Below the pieces are notes generated by a model. The model had not been told where the DNA came from, made no database searches, and was given only the letters and a program-made list of their open reading frames with translations. Shown in pieces: positions 40,415 to 48,611 of a stretch of DNA of 64,000 nt (positions are counted from its first letter, which is position 1; every line of letters starts with the position of its first letter). The stretch spans positions 1,860,001 to 1,924,000 of the forward strand of contig NZ_CP186925.1 of NCBI RefSeq assembly GCF_049562855.1, given 5' to 3'. This DNA comes from Ruminococcus_C callidus (GTDB taxonomy: Bacteria > Bacillota > Clostridia > Oscillospirales > Ruminococcaceae). Made by a program: the position numbers and the translations under genes.

Positions 40415-40975
40415 ATGGCAAAGGACGGCACAAGAAGAGGCGGCAGACGAGTTCGTGCAGGAGATAAGCCGAAAGCTCTCTCCGACAAGATCGCAGAGGG
40501 CAAGGATGCAGATATTATGGAGTTTCATGCTCCGGAATTGGACGCAGATAATCTGGACGATGCCGCTGATTTGACCGGTGCGGATATGCCAAGCCCCAGT
40601 GCATACTTGTCTGCCCAGCAGAAGAACGGAAAACCACTGGGAGCAGACATTGTGTACAAAGAAACATGGCTCTGGCTGAAACAGCGTGGCTGTGAAAAGC
40701 ACGTCAACAAACGGCTGCTGGAAAGTTATTCGCAGGCATTTGCCCGATTTGTACAGTGTGAAGAAGCCCTCAGTACCTATGGACTGCTGGGAAAGCACCC
40801 GACCACCGGCGGCGTTATTGCCTCCCCGTTTGTGCAGATGAGCCAGACATTTCAGAAACAGGCAAATTTGCTCTGGTATGAGATTTTCGATATTGTGAAA
40901 CAGAACTGCACGACCAAATTTGACGGTACACCGCAGGATGATTTGATGGAACAGCTTCTGAGCAGCAGAAAGTGA
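40415..40975 (+). CDS. terS: phage terminase small subunit, P27 family
   Basis: A 186-residue P27-type small terminase. Near the N-terminus is a low-complexity charged part; the DNA-binding core is YLSAQQKNGKPLGADIVYKE, CEKHVNKRLLESYSQAFARF, and a conserved end with SPFVQMSQTFQKQANLLW. It binds the packaging site and recruits the large subunit. The RBS is GCAGGTG. It is separated from the large subunit by 8.7 kb of methyltransferase and cassette genes, which is unusual, since terS and terL are normally adjacent. Confidence 0.9.
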   Translation: MAKDGTRRGGRRVRAGDKPKALSDKIAEGKDADIMEFHAPELDADNLDDAADLTGADMPSPSAYLSAQQKNGKPLGADIVYKETWLWLKQRGCEKHVNKRLLESYSQAFARFVQCEEALSTYGLLGKHPTTGGVIASPFVQMSQTFQKQANLLWYEIFDIVKQNCTTKFDGTPQDDLMEQLLSSRK

Positions 40976-40982
40976 GAAATAC

Positions 40983-41141
40983 ATGAAAGCAGATACCCAG
41001 TTCTGGCGAAATTTGAAAGCCAATCGCCAGAAGATGACCAAACAGCAATACCGCACGCTCAAGGGACAGGCGGTCAGCGGAAAAGTGCTGGACGCCAGAA
41101 AAGGTTTACAGAAAGTTTTGAAGCGGAGGAATGGAGCATGA
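40983..41141 (+). CDS. small basic hypothetical protein
   Basis: A 52-residue basic protein (QFWRNLKANRQKMTKQQYRT) starting eight bases after terS and overlapping the methyltransferase start by four bases (ATGA). It has strong helix tendency and many Lys, Arg and Gln. No family recognised; perhaps a DNA-binding accessory. Operon position supports it as real. Confidence 0.65.
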   Translation: MKADTQFWRNLKANRQKMTKQQYRTLKGQAVSGKVLDARKGLQKVLKRRNGA

Positions 41142-42397
41142 CCACAACTACAGAATTTCAGCTTGTTGACATCAACAAGTTAGTGCCATATGCCAACAAT
41201 GCCAGAACCCACAACAAGGAACAGATCCTGAAACTTCGCTCTTCTCTGCGTGAGTTTGGCTTTGTGAATCCTGTTATTATCGACCGGGAATACAATGTGC
41301 TGGCTGGACATGGACGCATTATGGCGGCAAAGGAAGAAGGCATTGCAGAAGTACCCTGTGTGTATGCCGACCATCTGACGGAAGCACAGAAGAAAGCGTA
41401 CATTCTTGCTGACAACCGGATGGCATTGGATGCCGGCTGGGACGAAGAACTGCTGTCCGTTGAAATGCAGGAATTGCAGGAGCTCGGATTCGACCTTTCC
41501 ATGACCGGCTTTGATGAAAAGGAACTGACAGACCTATTGGGTGTAGATGCAGATGGCGAGGCAAAAGAGGATGACTTTGACCTGTCCGCCGCCTTAGAAA
41601 AGGCAGCTTTTGTACAGCGTGGCGACATCTGGACAGTTGGCAGACACAAGCTGATGTGCGGTGATGCCACATCTGCGGAGGATGTATCTGCTCTCATGGG
41701 TGACACCAAGGCAAACCTCATTCTGACCGATCCCCCATATGGAGTTTCGTTTAAGAGTGCCAGCGGACTTACCATTCAGAATGACAGTATGAAGAACGAG
41801 GAGTTTTATACATTCCTGTTGTCCTCCTTTCAGCGAATGGCGGAGCATCTGGAAAAAGGCGGTTCTGCCTATGTATTTCATGCAGACACCGAAGGGCTGA
41901 ATTTCCGCAAAGCATTCATTGATGCCGGATTTCATCTTGCAGGCTGCTGTATCTGGGTAAAGGATAGTCTTGTTTTGGGTCGCTCTGATTATCAGTGGCA
42001 GCACGAACCTGTGTTGTACGGCTTTATGCAAAATGGCAAACATCACTGGTATTCCGACCGCAAGCAGACAACCATCTGGAACTTTGATAAGCCGAAACGA
42101 AATGCCAATCACCCAACTTCAAAACCACTGGACTTGCTTGGCTATCCCATCGGCAATTCTACACAGGAAAATGGCGTGGTAATGGACACCTTTGGCGGCA
42201 GCGGTTCTACTTTGATGGCTTGCGAACAAATGAACCGCATCTGTTACACCATGGAACTGGATGAAAAATATGCATCGGTGATTCTTCGCCGGTATGTGGA
42301 AGATACGGGAAATGCCGATGGTGTGTATGTCAAGCGGGATGGGAAGCAGATCGCATATTCTGAACTGGTGAAAGAGGTGGAAAAGCCTGATGAATAA
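41138..42397 (+). CDS. ParB-like domain fused to N6-adenine/N4-cytosine DNA methyltransferase
   Basis: A 419-residue phage methyltransferase. Residues 1-130 are a ParB/sulfiredoxin-like domain: PYANNARTHNKEQILKLRSS and NVLAGHGRIMAAKE. The methyltransferase follows: catalytic motif NLILTDPPYGVSF (about residue 200) and cofactor motif MDTFGGSGSTLMACEQ near residue 350, again the beta order. Such enzymes mark phage DNA, commonly to evade host restriction. It is coupled to the cytosine methyltransferase by an eight-base overlap. Confidence 0.92.
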   Translation: MTTTTEFQLVDINKLVPYANNARTHNKEQILKLRSSLREFGFVNPVIIDREYNVLAGHGRIMAAKEEGIAEVPCVYADHLTEAQKKAYILADNRMALDAGWDEELLSVEMQELQELGFDLSMTGFDEKELTDLLGVDADGEAKEDDFDLSAALEKAAFVQRGDIWTVGRHKLMCGDATSAEDVSALMGDTKANLILTDPPYGVSFKSASGLTIQNDSMKNEEFYTFLLSSFQRMAEHLEKGGSAYVFHADTEGLNFRKAFIDAGFHLAGCCIWVKDSLVLGRSDYQWQHEPVLYGFMQNGKHHWYSDRKQTTIWNFDKPKRNANHPTSKPLDLLGYPIGNSTQENGVVMDTFGGSGSTLMACEQMNRICYTMELDEKYASVILRRYVEDTGNADGVYVKRDGKQIAYSELVKEVEKPDE

Positions 42398-44138
42398 ACC
42401 GCTTACCCTTGGCAGCCTCTTTGACGGCAGCGGTGGTTTTCCACTTGCCGGACTGCTGACAGGCATTGTGCCTGTCTGGTCTTCTGAAATCGAACCGTTT
42501 GCCATTCGTGTGACAGAAAAACGCCTGCCGCAGGTACAACACTTCGGCAATATCAGCGGACTGCATGGTGCAAAGCTGCCGCCTGTGGACATCATCACCT
42601 TTGGCAGTCCATGCCAGGATATGAGCATCGCCGGAAAACGAACCGGTCTGAACGGCAGCCGTTCTTCTCTGTTTCACGAAGCAATCCGTATCATCCGAGA
42701 AATGAGGTGTGCAAGCAATGGTAAATACCCAAGATACATCGTCTGGGAAAACGTCCCCGGAGCATTTTCCTCCAACTGCGGAGAAGATTTCCGCTGTGTC
42801 CTCGAAGCCATCTGTTCGGTCAAAGACAGCAGCATTTCAATTCCTCGACCTGCGGGAAAATGGACAAAAGCCGGAGAGATTCTGGCAGAATCCTATTCCC
42901 TCGCATGGAGAGTTCTTGATGCACAATACTGGGGAGTGCCCCAGCGAAGAAAACGGATCTTTCTTGTCGCAGATTTTGACGGAGCAAGTGCCGGAAAAAT
43001 ACTATTTGAGTCCGAAGGTGACTCCCCACAGTGTGGGGAGATGTCACGAAGTGACAGAGGGGACGGCACGGTTCGTGTGTCAGGGTATTCTGCGGAGAGC
43101 CTCCGTGCGTGGCAAAGAACTGCCGGAAGTGCTGCGGACAGCTTTGGAACGGCAGGTTTGTGCTTGTGTGACCAGGGCGGAGAACGCATAGACATTCTGA
43201 AAGAACGCACTGCCACCCTTCGGGCAGAAGCCCATCATCCGCCTTGTGTACTGGAAAATCATCCTGCTGACAGCCGGCTTCAGATCTCTGAGAACGGAAA
43301 AGTACAGACACTGACTTCCAGATGCGGAACCGGCGGCGGAAATGTTCCGCTGTTGATGGATACGCCGAAAACACTGAAGATTCGCTGCGGAAAAGCCGGC
43401 GGTGGAAAAGGCAGTCTGATACAGGAAAACAAATCTGCTACGCTGTCTTGCAACAATGACCAGACTGTATTTCAGCCGAAAGCATACGGCATCAGTTCCT
43501 TTTCCAGCAATGCCATGCTTTCCGGTAATCCGCACAGCGGCATTTATGAGGCAGACACTGCCCGTACTTTGGACACCAGCGACCAGTCACCAGCAAAAAA
43601 CCAAGGCGGTATTGCTGTGCTGGAAAGTTATGCTTTGCAGAGCTCAATGATCGGTCGGTCTGACCAAAACGGACCACAGGGCGGCGGTGTCAACAAAGAG
43701 GTCGCTTTCACTTTGAATGCTACCGACCATCATGCAGTGTATGCTGCTTCTACGGGAAATTTCAGCAGTGCATTTCGGGAAACGACCCCTACACTGCTGG
43801 CACGGGACCACAAAGACCCCAGTATCGTTTCCGGCGGTTATGCGGTTCGCAGACTGACACCGCAGGAATGTGCAAGACTGCAGGGATTTCCGGATCAATG
43901 GTGCAGTGACCTGGCATCGGAAAATCCCACAGAAGAAGAAATCGACCGATGGGTAGCTATTTTTGAAGAATACCAAAAAGCGGTAAAACCGGAGAGCCGT
44001 CCCAAAAGCCGAAAGATGGTACAGAAATGGCTGCAAGATCCATATCGTGATGCAGCAGAGTACCGCCTTTGGGGGAATGGCATCTGTCTGAATGTAGCTG
44101 TTTTTGTGCTTGCCGGAATCGTCTGGGCAGATTTGTGA
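42390..44138 (+). CDS. phage C5-cytosine DNA methyltransferase with internal insertion
   Basis: A 582-residue C5 methyltransferase. Motif I is FDGSGGFPLAG, catalytic motif IV FGSPCQDMSIAG, motif VI IVWENVPG, motif VIII GVPQRRKRIF, motif IX RRLTPQECARLQGFP and motif X WGNGICLNV. The variable region between VIII and IX is long (about 260 residues) and holds repeats such as LTSRCGTGGGN. A pair of tandem palindromes at 43023-43056, encoding SPQCGEMSRSDRGDG, looks like an inserted element that keeps the frame. The modified sequence is unknown. Confidence 0.9.
   Translation: MNKPLTLGSLFDGSGGFPLAGLLTGIVPVWSSEIEPFAIRVTEKRLPQVQHFGNISGLHGAKLPPVDIITFGSPCQDMSIAGKRTGLNGSRSSLFHEAIRIIREMRCASNGKYPRYIVWENVPGAFSSNCGEDFRCVLEAICSVKDSSISIPRPAGKWTKAGEILAESYSLAWRVLDAQYWGVPQRRKRIFLVADFDGASAGKILFESEGDSPQCGEMSRSDRGDGTVRVSGYSAESLRAWQRTAGSAADSFGTAGLCLCDQGGERIDILKERTATLRAEAHHPPCVLENHPADSRLQISENGKVQTLTSRCGTGGGNVPLLMDTPKTLKIRCGKAGGGKGSLIQENKSATLSCNNDQTVFQPKAYGISSFSSNAMLSGNPHSGIYEADTARTLDTSDQSPAKNQGGIAVLESYALQSSMIGRSDQNGPQGGGVNKEVAFTLNATDHHAVYAASTGNFSSAFRETTPTLLARDHKDPSIVSGGYAVRRLTPQECARLQGFPDQWCSDLASENPTEEEIDRWVAIFEEYQKAVKPESRPKSRKMVQKWLQDPYRDAAEYRLWGNGICLNVAVFVLAGIVWADL
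43023..43056. repeat. tandem-palindrome MITE-like element inside the cytosine methyltransferase gene
   Basis: TCCCCACAGTGTGGGGA (43023-43039) and TGTCACGAAGTGACA (43042-43056) are two perfect palindromes two bases apart. The double hairpin resembles small palindromic repeats scattered in Clostridial genomes. It lies in the variable region of the enzyme, in frame. Confidence 0.6.
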
Positions 44139-44180
44139 TCTGTTACAAATGACCGCCGAAACATTCTACACATCTCACAG

Positions 44181-44209
44181 TTGCTATCTGTGGGAAACAG
44201 AGTTAACAT
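44181..44209 (+). promoter_or_regulatory. cassette promoter 1 (TTGCTA-N17-TAACAT)
   Basis: TTGCTA at 44181-44186 and TAACAT at 44204-44209 are 17 bases apart, upstream of the gene at 44255. Only a half-operator (ATTCTACAC, 44162-44170) lies upstream. The leader has TGCCGAAAGGCA, a GAAA-loop hairpin, at 44216-44227. Confidence 0.65.
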
Positions 44210-44254
44210 ATGTACTGCCGAAAGGCAAATCACCGAAAATCGGGAGGAAAACAT

Positions 44255-44923
44255 ATGATAATTGAATTTCATCTTGCAGGAGAAAATCGAAAGAAACTGG
44301 CATGGGCGATAGCCACGATCATTGGAACAACGGCAGAATATCAGTATATGCCCACCTGTACTTACAAAATCGGGGAATGCTACACCGTTACCAAAGCAGG
44401 TGATCTGGAAATCAGTGACCAAGCCGACCATAAGGAAACAGAACGGCTTCTTGCCGAACTGGCAAATCAGGGCTATGCTGTTCCGGACACCACAGAACCG
44501 GAATCCAAGGGCTTGACGGTACAGATGCCAGCCGATTTCTTCACGGAGCATACGCTCGGTAATCTCCGGCAGATCTGCGAAAACAAGGCTGCCCTTTTTC
44601 ATGCTGCTTTTCAAACCGACTGTTTGGACATCATTTCGTCTGATGAAAAGGTGGAATTCCCTTGGTTTACAGTCGAACAGGATGGTGATGCAGATGCCTA
44701 CTGCACCTTCATTTCCATGCTCTGCGAATTTGCCAAGAACCAGAGCCGCATCAACCGCAAGCCGGATACCTCCGACAATCCCAAGTACACCATGCGGTGT
44801 TTCCTGATTCGTCTGGGAATGGTGGGTGCAGAATTCAAGGCAGCAAGAAAAGTCATTCTTCGCAATCTCACAGGCAATTCCGCATTCAGAAAGGTTGGTG
44901 ATACTAATGCAGTTTCCGAGTAA
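44255..44923 (+). CDS. hypothetical prophage protein, virulence-related family
   Basis: A 222-residue protein started at 44255 with CGGGAGG upstream. It resembles proteins often labelled virulence-related in Clostridial prophages: a beta-rich N-terminal domain (EFHLAGENRKKLAWAIATII, MPTCTYKIGECYTVTKAG) followed by a helical part. The last 50 residues (DNPKYTMRCFLIRLGMVGAE, NLTGNSAFRKVG) closely match the C-terminus of the amidoligase gene at 45391. The shared tail suggests a module that both use to bind the same partner or substrate. Function not known. Confidence 0.8.
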   Translation: MIIEFHLAGENRKKLAWAIATIIGTTAEYQYMPTCTYKIGECYTVTKAGDLEISDQADHKETERLLAELANQGYAVPDTTEPESKGLTVQMPADFFTEHTLGNLRQICENKAALFHAAFQTDCLDIISSDEKVEFPWFTVEQDGDADAYCTFISMLCEFAKNQSRINRKPDTSDNPKYTMRCFLIRLGMVGAEFKAARKVILRNLTGNSAFRKVGDTNAVSE

Positions 44924-45143
44924 GTCTTATCTGGAACAGCTGCGAAAAAAGTACCCTGTCGGAACAAAATTACAGCTGATTTCTATGCGAAATGAAAAAT
45001 ATCTGGTTCTTCCCGGAACAGTCGGTGAGGTCACGCACATTGATGATGCGGGCAGCATTCATATGCGGTGGGAAAACGGTTCTTCCCTTGCTCTGATTCC
45101 CGAAATCGACAGTTTCCAGACCGTATCCAAGGCGAAAAAATAA
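44907..45143 (+). CDS. DUF4314 family protein
   Basis: A 78-residue DUF4314 protein, overlapping the previous gene by 17 bases. Its core is a small SH3-like barrel: KYPVGTKLQLISMRNEKYLV, TVGEVTHIDDAGSIHMRWEN and a C-terminal strand. Found in many phages and conjugative elements of Clostridia. Function unknown; the fold suggests binding of nucleic acid or protein. Confidence 0.85.
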   Translation: MQFPSKSYLEQLRKKYPVGTKLQLISMRNEKYLVLPGTVGEVTHIDDAGSIHMRWENGSSLALIPEIDSFQTVSKAKK

Positions 45144-45199
45144 GGCGGCACCTCCTCCATTGTACGGTATGTTACCATACAATCGCAAGAATTGCAAGA

Positions 45200-45276
45200 G
45201 TGTATTCTACACAATCTTTTGCCCGCATTTTCTGTAGATTTAGCCACTTGCTATCTCCTCCGTTTAGAGTTAATAT
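45200..45276 (+). promoter_or_regulatory. cassette promoter 2 with GTGTA palindrome
   Basis: GTGTATTCTACAC (45200-45212) lies 35 bases upstream of TTGCTA (45248-45253), which is 17 bases from TAATAT (45271-45276). It serves the amidoligase gene. The 35-base spacing differs by one helical turn from the 44-46 bases seen in copies 3-6. Confidence 0.72.
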
Positions 45277-45390
45277 GGTTACAACGAAACGGGAAAAAAA
45301 CCGAAATTACGGATGCCCTGAGCCGAGGCAGGATGCTGCCCGAGGCGAATGGGTATGCCGACATAGGATTTGAGGAGGCTGGAAAACACT

Positions 45391-46331
45391 ATGAACGCTA
45401 AAACAGAAAGACAGATTGAAAACCTGAAAAAGCAGACCATCGGCGTGGAGATTGAGATGAACCACATCACCAGAAAGAACGCTGCAAAGCTCGCAGCCGA
45501 CTTTTTCGGAACGGGACGCTACGAGGATACAGCACGCCGAAACGGCTACTACACTTGGTCGGCTTGGGATGACTTAGGCAGGGAGTGGAAATTCCAAAGG
45601 GACGTCAGCATTGCCGGAGCGGACAGCGAAAAGTGCGAACTGGTAACGCCGATTCTGCACTACGAGGACATTGAAATCTTGCAGGAACTGGTACGCCGAT
45701 TGCGGAAAGCCGGAGCAATTTCCCACGCCGGAGTTGGTGCAGGCGTTCACATCCACATCGGAGCGAATGGGCACACACCGCAAACCCTGCGAAACCTCGC
45801 CAACATCATGGCAAGCCACGAATCCTTGCTTGCCGAGGCTTTGAAACTCGATACCAATCGGAGCGACATTATTGCCGAACGATTGACCCGAACTTTTTGG
45901 AGCAAGTCAATCGGAAAAGACCTCGCACGATGGCACAATTCGCCGACATCTGGTACACCTCGCAAGGACAGGATTGCGGCAGAAATCAACACTACAACAA
46001 CAGCCGATACCATATGTTAAACTACCATGCGACCTTTACCAAAGGTACGATTGAGTTCCGATTGTTCCAATTCGACCGACCGGAAAACGGTAAAAAGAAT
46101 GGCTTGCACGCCGGGCAATTGAAAAGTTACATTCAGCTTTGCTTGGCACTTTCGGAACTTGCAAAGGAGCTGCGAACGGCAAGCCCAAAACCCCAGCAGC
46201 ACGAGAATCCGAAATTCGCCATGCGAACATGGCTGATTCGGCTGGGATTAGTTGGCGAGGAATTCGCCACCGCCAGAAACTTTCTCACCAAAAACCTCTC
46301 CGGAAACTCCGCATGGAGATTTGGCAACTAA
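45391..46331 (+). pseudogene. GS-like amidoligase gene with a frameshift
   Basis: An amidoligase of the glutamine-synthetase-like superfamily. The first frame holds IGVEIEMNHITR and GAGVHIHIGANGHTPQTLRN; then near 45859-45861 the frame changes and continues ERHYCRTIDPNFLEQVNRKR, ADIWYTSQGQ, NYHATFTKGTIEFRLFQF. Adding one base there (CGG to CGGG) gives one uninterrupted protein of about 313 residues. Such enzymes join amino groups to acids in peptides; with the GGCT gene next to it they form a known pair. The last 50 residues match the C-terminus of the protein at 44255. Either mutated or a sequencing error; the start at 45391 has GAGGAGG upstream. Confidence 0.82.
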
Positions 46332-46438
46332 GAGACATAGCCTTATGCCTCCCCATTCGACCGCTTCGGCGGTCTTGTGGTGGTAGAAGGGTAAGCCTCT
46401 AGCGGCAAAAACAAAGCCTTTCGGAAAGGATTTTTTCT

Positions 46439-46900
46439 ATGAAACGATTTTACATCGCCTACGGTTCGAATCTCAACGTTCGGCAAATGCGGATGCGTTG
46501 TCCGGATGCAGTAATCATCGGGACGGCATTCATTCCCGATTATCGGCTGCTGTTCAAGGGCAGCAAATCCGGCAACTACCTCACCATCGAACCGCATTCC
46601 GGCAGTCGAGTGCCTGTGGCAGTCTGGGCTGTTTCGGCACGAGATGAACGGAATCTTGACCGATACGAGGGCTTTCCGGATTTCTACTACAAGAAAGGTT
46701 TTTCGCTGGACGTGAAACAATCGGAAAGCAGAAAAATCTGCAAGCTGACGGCGTTTGCCTACATCATGCACGAGGAACGAAAGTTAGGATTGCCGAGTAC
46801 CTCATATCTCCAAACTTGCGGTACGGGATACCGTGACTTCGGTTTTGATTTGCAATATTTGCTGGATGCGATGGATGCCAGCCGAAAGGTGGTGCAGTAA
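46439..46900 (+). CDS. gamma-glutamylcyclotransferase-like (AIG2) protein
   Basis: A 153-residue AIG2/GGCT-like protein. The nucleotide-independent fold has the entry motif FYIAYGSNLN and the catalytic acid in LDRYEGFPDFYYKKG. These enzymes release 5-oxoproline from gamma-glutamyl amides and can break bonds made by amidoligases. Amidoligase with AIG2 in one cluster is an association described in earlier comparative work on amidoligases. A UUCG-loop hairpin (GACCGC/GCGGTC) lies 65 bases upstream; RBS is AAAGGA. Confidence 0.88.
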   Translation: MKRFYIAYGSNLNVRQMRMRCPDAVIIGTAFIPDYRLLFKGSKSGNYLTIEPHSGSRVPVAVWAVSARDERNLDRYEGFPDFYYKKGFSLDVKQSESRKICKLTAFAYIMHEERKLGLPSTSYLQTCGTGYRDFGFDLQYLLDAMDASRKVVQ

Positions 46901-46901
46901 G

Positions 46902-47165
46902 ATGGAGAAAAAGATTTGCCCAATTTGCGGAAATCCCTACACCGGACATCCGGCACTTTCCAGAACCGATGACAAAACGGAAATCTGCTCGGATTGTGGT
47001 ATCAGGCAGTCGCTGCAAAGCATCGGGATTTCGCCGGAGGAACAGGAAAAAATCCTGTCGATTATCCATAGGCCGCAGTCCAATCTTGGTGCGACACTCC
47101 TTCGCTTTCGGGCAGAATCCTGCCTCAAGCTCGGTCGCCATACGGATTCTGGGGAGGAAAAGTAA
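46902..47165 (+). CDS. zinc-ribbon hypothetical protein
   Basis: An 87-residue protein from 46902 (AAAGGTGG upstream). Two Cys pairs CPICG and CSDCG at residues 6-32 form a zinc ribbon; then SPEEQEKILSIIH is helical. It overlaps nothing and precedes DUF3846 by only a few bases. Function unknown, probably a cofactor or nucleic-acid adaptor of the cassette genes. Confidence 0.72.
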   Translation: MEKKICPICGNPYTGHPALSRTDDKTEICSDCGIRQSLQSIGISPEEQEKILSIIHRPQSNLGATLLRFRAESCLKLGRHTDSGEEK

Positions 47166-47513
47166 ATGCGTGTTTTGATAATTGAGCCAAGGAAATGTCC
47201 CCATGTTGCCGAGATTGACGGCTCTTTGAAATCCATGCAAGAGATAGTCGGCGGTCATATCGAAGCCATCTGTCCATTTGCGGACAAGGTGGCGATTGTT
47301 TGCGATGAGGAATCAAAATTAAAAAGTGATACGGAATGGAATCGATTGATACCGGAATGCAACGATGTCATCAAGGGTACGTTTTTCATCTGCGGAGTTG
47401 ATGGTGCGGAATTTACCGACCTATCGCCGGAACTAGCGGAAAAATACCGGAATTATTTCCGATATCCTCCCATTCGGATTGACGAGAACGGCAGCATTCA
47501 CGTTATCGACTGA
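47166..47513 (+). CDS. DUF3846 family protein
   Basis: A 115-residue protein of the DUF3846 family: MRVLIIEPRKCPHVAEIDGS, GGHIEAICPFADKVAIVCDE and the final FFICGVDGAEFTDLS. Found widely in phage and mobile elements of Clostridia, with unknown function. It follows the zinc-ribbon gene directly with GGGGAGG as RBS. Sits before the first of two near-identical 178-bp intergenic blocks. Confidence 0.87.
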   Translation: MRVLIIEPRKCPHVAEIDGSLKSMQEIVGGHIEAICPFADKVAIVCDEESKLKSDTEWNRLIPECNDVIKGTFFICGVDGAEFTDLSPELAEKYRNYFRYPPIRIDENGSIHVID

Positions 47514-47525
47514 TTTTTCGATTCC

Positions 47526-47703
47526 TTGCCCACAAAAGCCTCCACGTTTCGGCGTGTGGGGCTTTTGCTTGTACTGCGGAAAACTATCGCTTTGCATCTG
47601 CAAGCCAACACGTGCGAACGTGGCGATTCCGTTTTTTCTTGGTGTATCATACACAAATATCTCGCACGGATATGGCTGTATATTCTGGTACTTTAGCCGC
47701 TTG
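47526..47703. repeat. 178-bp intergenic block, copy 1
   Basis: Aligned without gaps to 48301-48478, about 90 percent identical. It contains a terminator-like hairpin (CCACG with CGTGTGG, then GGGGCTTTTG), a CACGT/ACGTG hairpin, the operator GTGTATCATACAC (47642-47654) and the -35 element of the next promoter. The block separates cassette genes and supplies the regulated promoter for each. Confidence 0.85.
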
Positions 47704-47729
47704 ATAAGTCTCCGAAAAAGAGTTATTAT
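47701..47729 (+). promoter_or_regulatory. cassette promoter 3 (TTGATA-N17-TATTAT)
   Basis: TTGATA (47701-47706), 17 bases, TATTAT (47724-47729). The GTGTATCATACAC operator lies 46 bases upstream of the -35. It drives the gene at 47786. Confidence 0.72.
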
Positions 47730-47785
47730 GTGACACAACGGAACGGCAAAGCCGACCGAATTACGATTTTTTGGAGGAACTTATC

Positions 47786-48283
47786 ATGAAGGAAATCAAG
47801 ATTTACAACACGCTGAAGGTTGTCGCTGCATCGAATGAAACGGAGTTTTTGGTGGATGCCATGTCCTACGCAGATGAAATTGCAGAGGCAGTAGCCGAAT
47901 ACGATGACGGCGATTTGGCGAAGTATGCCGATGCTCGCAACGGCGACAGCTACTATAAAAAGCTGAAACGGATTCATGTTTCCGTTGAAATTTACAACCA
48001 CGAGCTTTACGGCGTTGCAAATTGCACAGTGGCGGATGACTGGAACGAAACCGACACGGAACAGTTGAAAAGTTATTTGACCGGACAGTGGGCAGATGGG
48101 TTTGGCGAGGGACTGGAGCAGCAAGATGTGGCTGCCTTCACCGAGTTGGAATCCTACGAAGAGTACGATGAGGAGAATGACGAATTTTATGAATCCGAAT
48201 GCGAGGTTTCCTACTACGTGACCGTCAGCTTTTGGCAGGATAAAAACTACCGCATTTTGACAGAAAAAGAGTTGAAAGGCTAA
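47786..48283 (+). CDS. hypothetical acidic protein of the prophage cassette region
   Basis: A 165-residue protein started at 47786 with GGAGG eight bases upstream. Strongly acidic (Asp, Glu and Tyr-rich), including LTGQWADGFGEGLEQQDVAA, a pattern I have seen in proteins of mobile elements but cannot name. The N-terminus is a beta-alpha fold; residues 105-150 are Tyr/Asp/Glu-rich, suggesting DNA mimicry, such as an anti-restriction protein, though this is inference from charge alone. Has its own promoter. Confidence 0.75.
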   Translation: MKEIKIYNTLKVVAASNETEFLVDAMSYADEIAEAVAEYDDGDLAKYADARNGDSYYKKLKRIHVSVEIYNHELYGVANCTVADDWNETDTEQLKSYLTGQWADGFGEGLEQQDVAAFTELESYEEYDEENDEFYESECEVSYYVTVSFWQDKNYRILTEKELKG

Positions 48284-48300
48284 ACTGAATGCCTACCGAT

Positions 48301-48478
48301 TTGCCCGTAAAAGCCTCTACGTTTCGGCGTGTGGGGCTTTTGCTTGTGCTGCGGAAAACTATCGCTTTGCAGCTGCAAGCCCACACGTGCGAACGTGGCG
48401 ACTCCGTTTTTCCTTGGTGTATATTACACAAATACCTCGCTCGGATATAGCTGTATATTCTGGTACTTTAGCCGCTTG
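48301..48478. repeat. 178-bp intergenic block, copy 2
   Basis: Same length as copy 1 (47526) and with the same order: terminator-like hairpins, operator GTGTATATTACAC (48417-48429) and the -35 of the next promoter. Nearly all differences are single bases. Confidence 0.85.
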
Positions 48479-48504
48479 CTATACGCCGAAAGGTATGGTA
48501 ATAT
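48476..48504 (+). promoter_or_regulatory. cassette promoter 4 (TTGCTA-N17-TAATAT)
   Basis: TTGCTA (48476-48481) and TAATAT (48499-48504), 17 bases apart; operator 46 bases upstream. The leader has hairpin GTGTCC/GGACAC near 48527-48541, upstream of the gene at 48612. Confidence 0.72.
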
Positions 48505-48611
48505 ACAGTTACCGAAAGGGGTGCGGGTGTCCGGTGGACACCTCTGCGAAGCAGAAGCACCGACCGAGGCGACAGCCGAGACAACAACCAAAAAAACGGA
48601 GGAAAAACACA

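Noticed and set aside
43023..43056. Rho-independent terminator within the methyltransferase
   Set aside because: No T-run follows and it lies inside an intact coding frame.
45391..46331. Programmed frameshift in the amidoligase gene
   Set aside because: No slippery heptamer at the junction (AATCGGAGC); a single-base loss is simpler.
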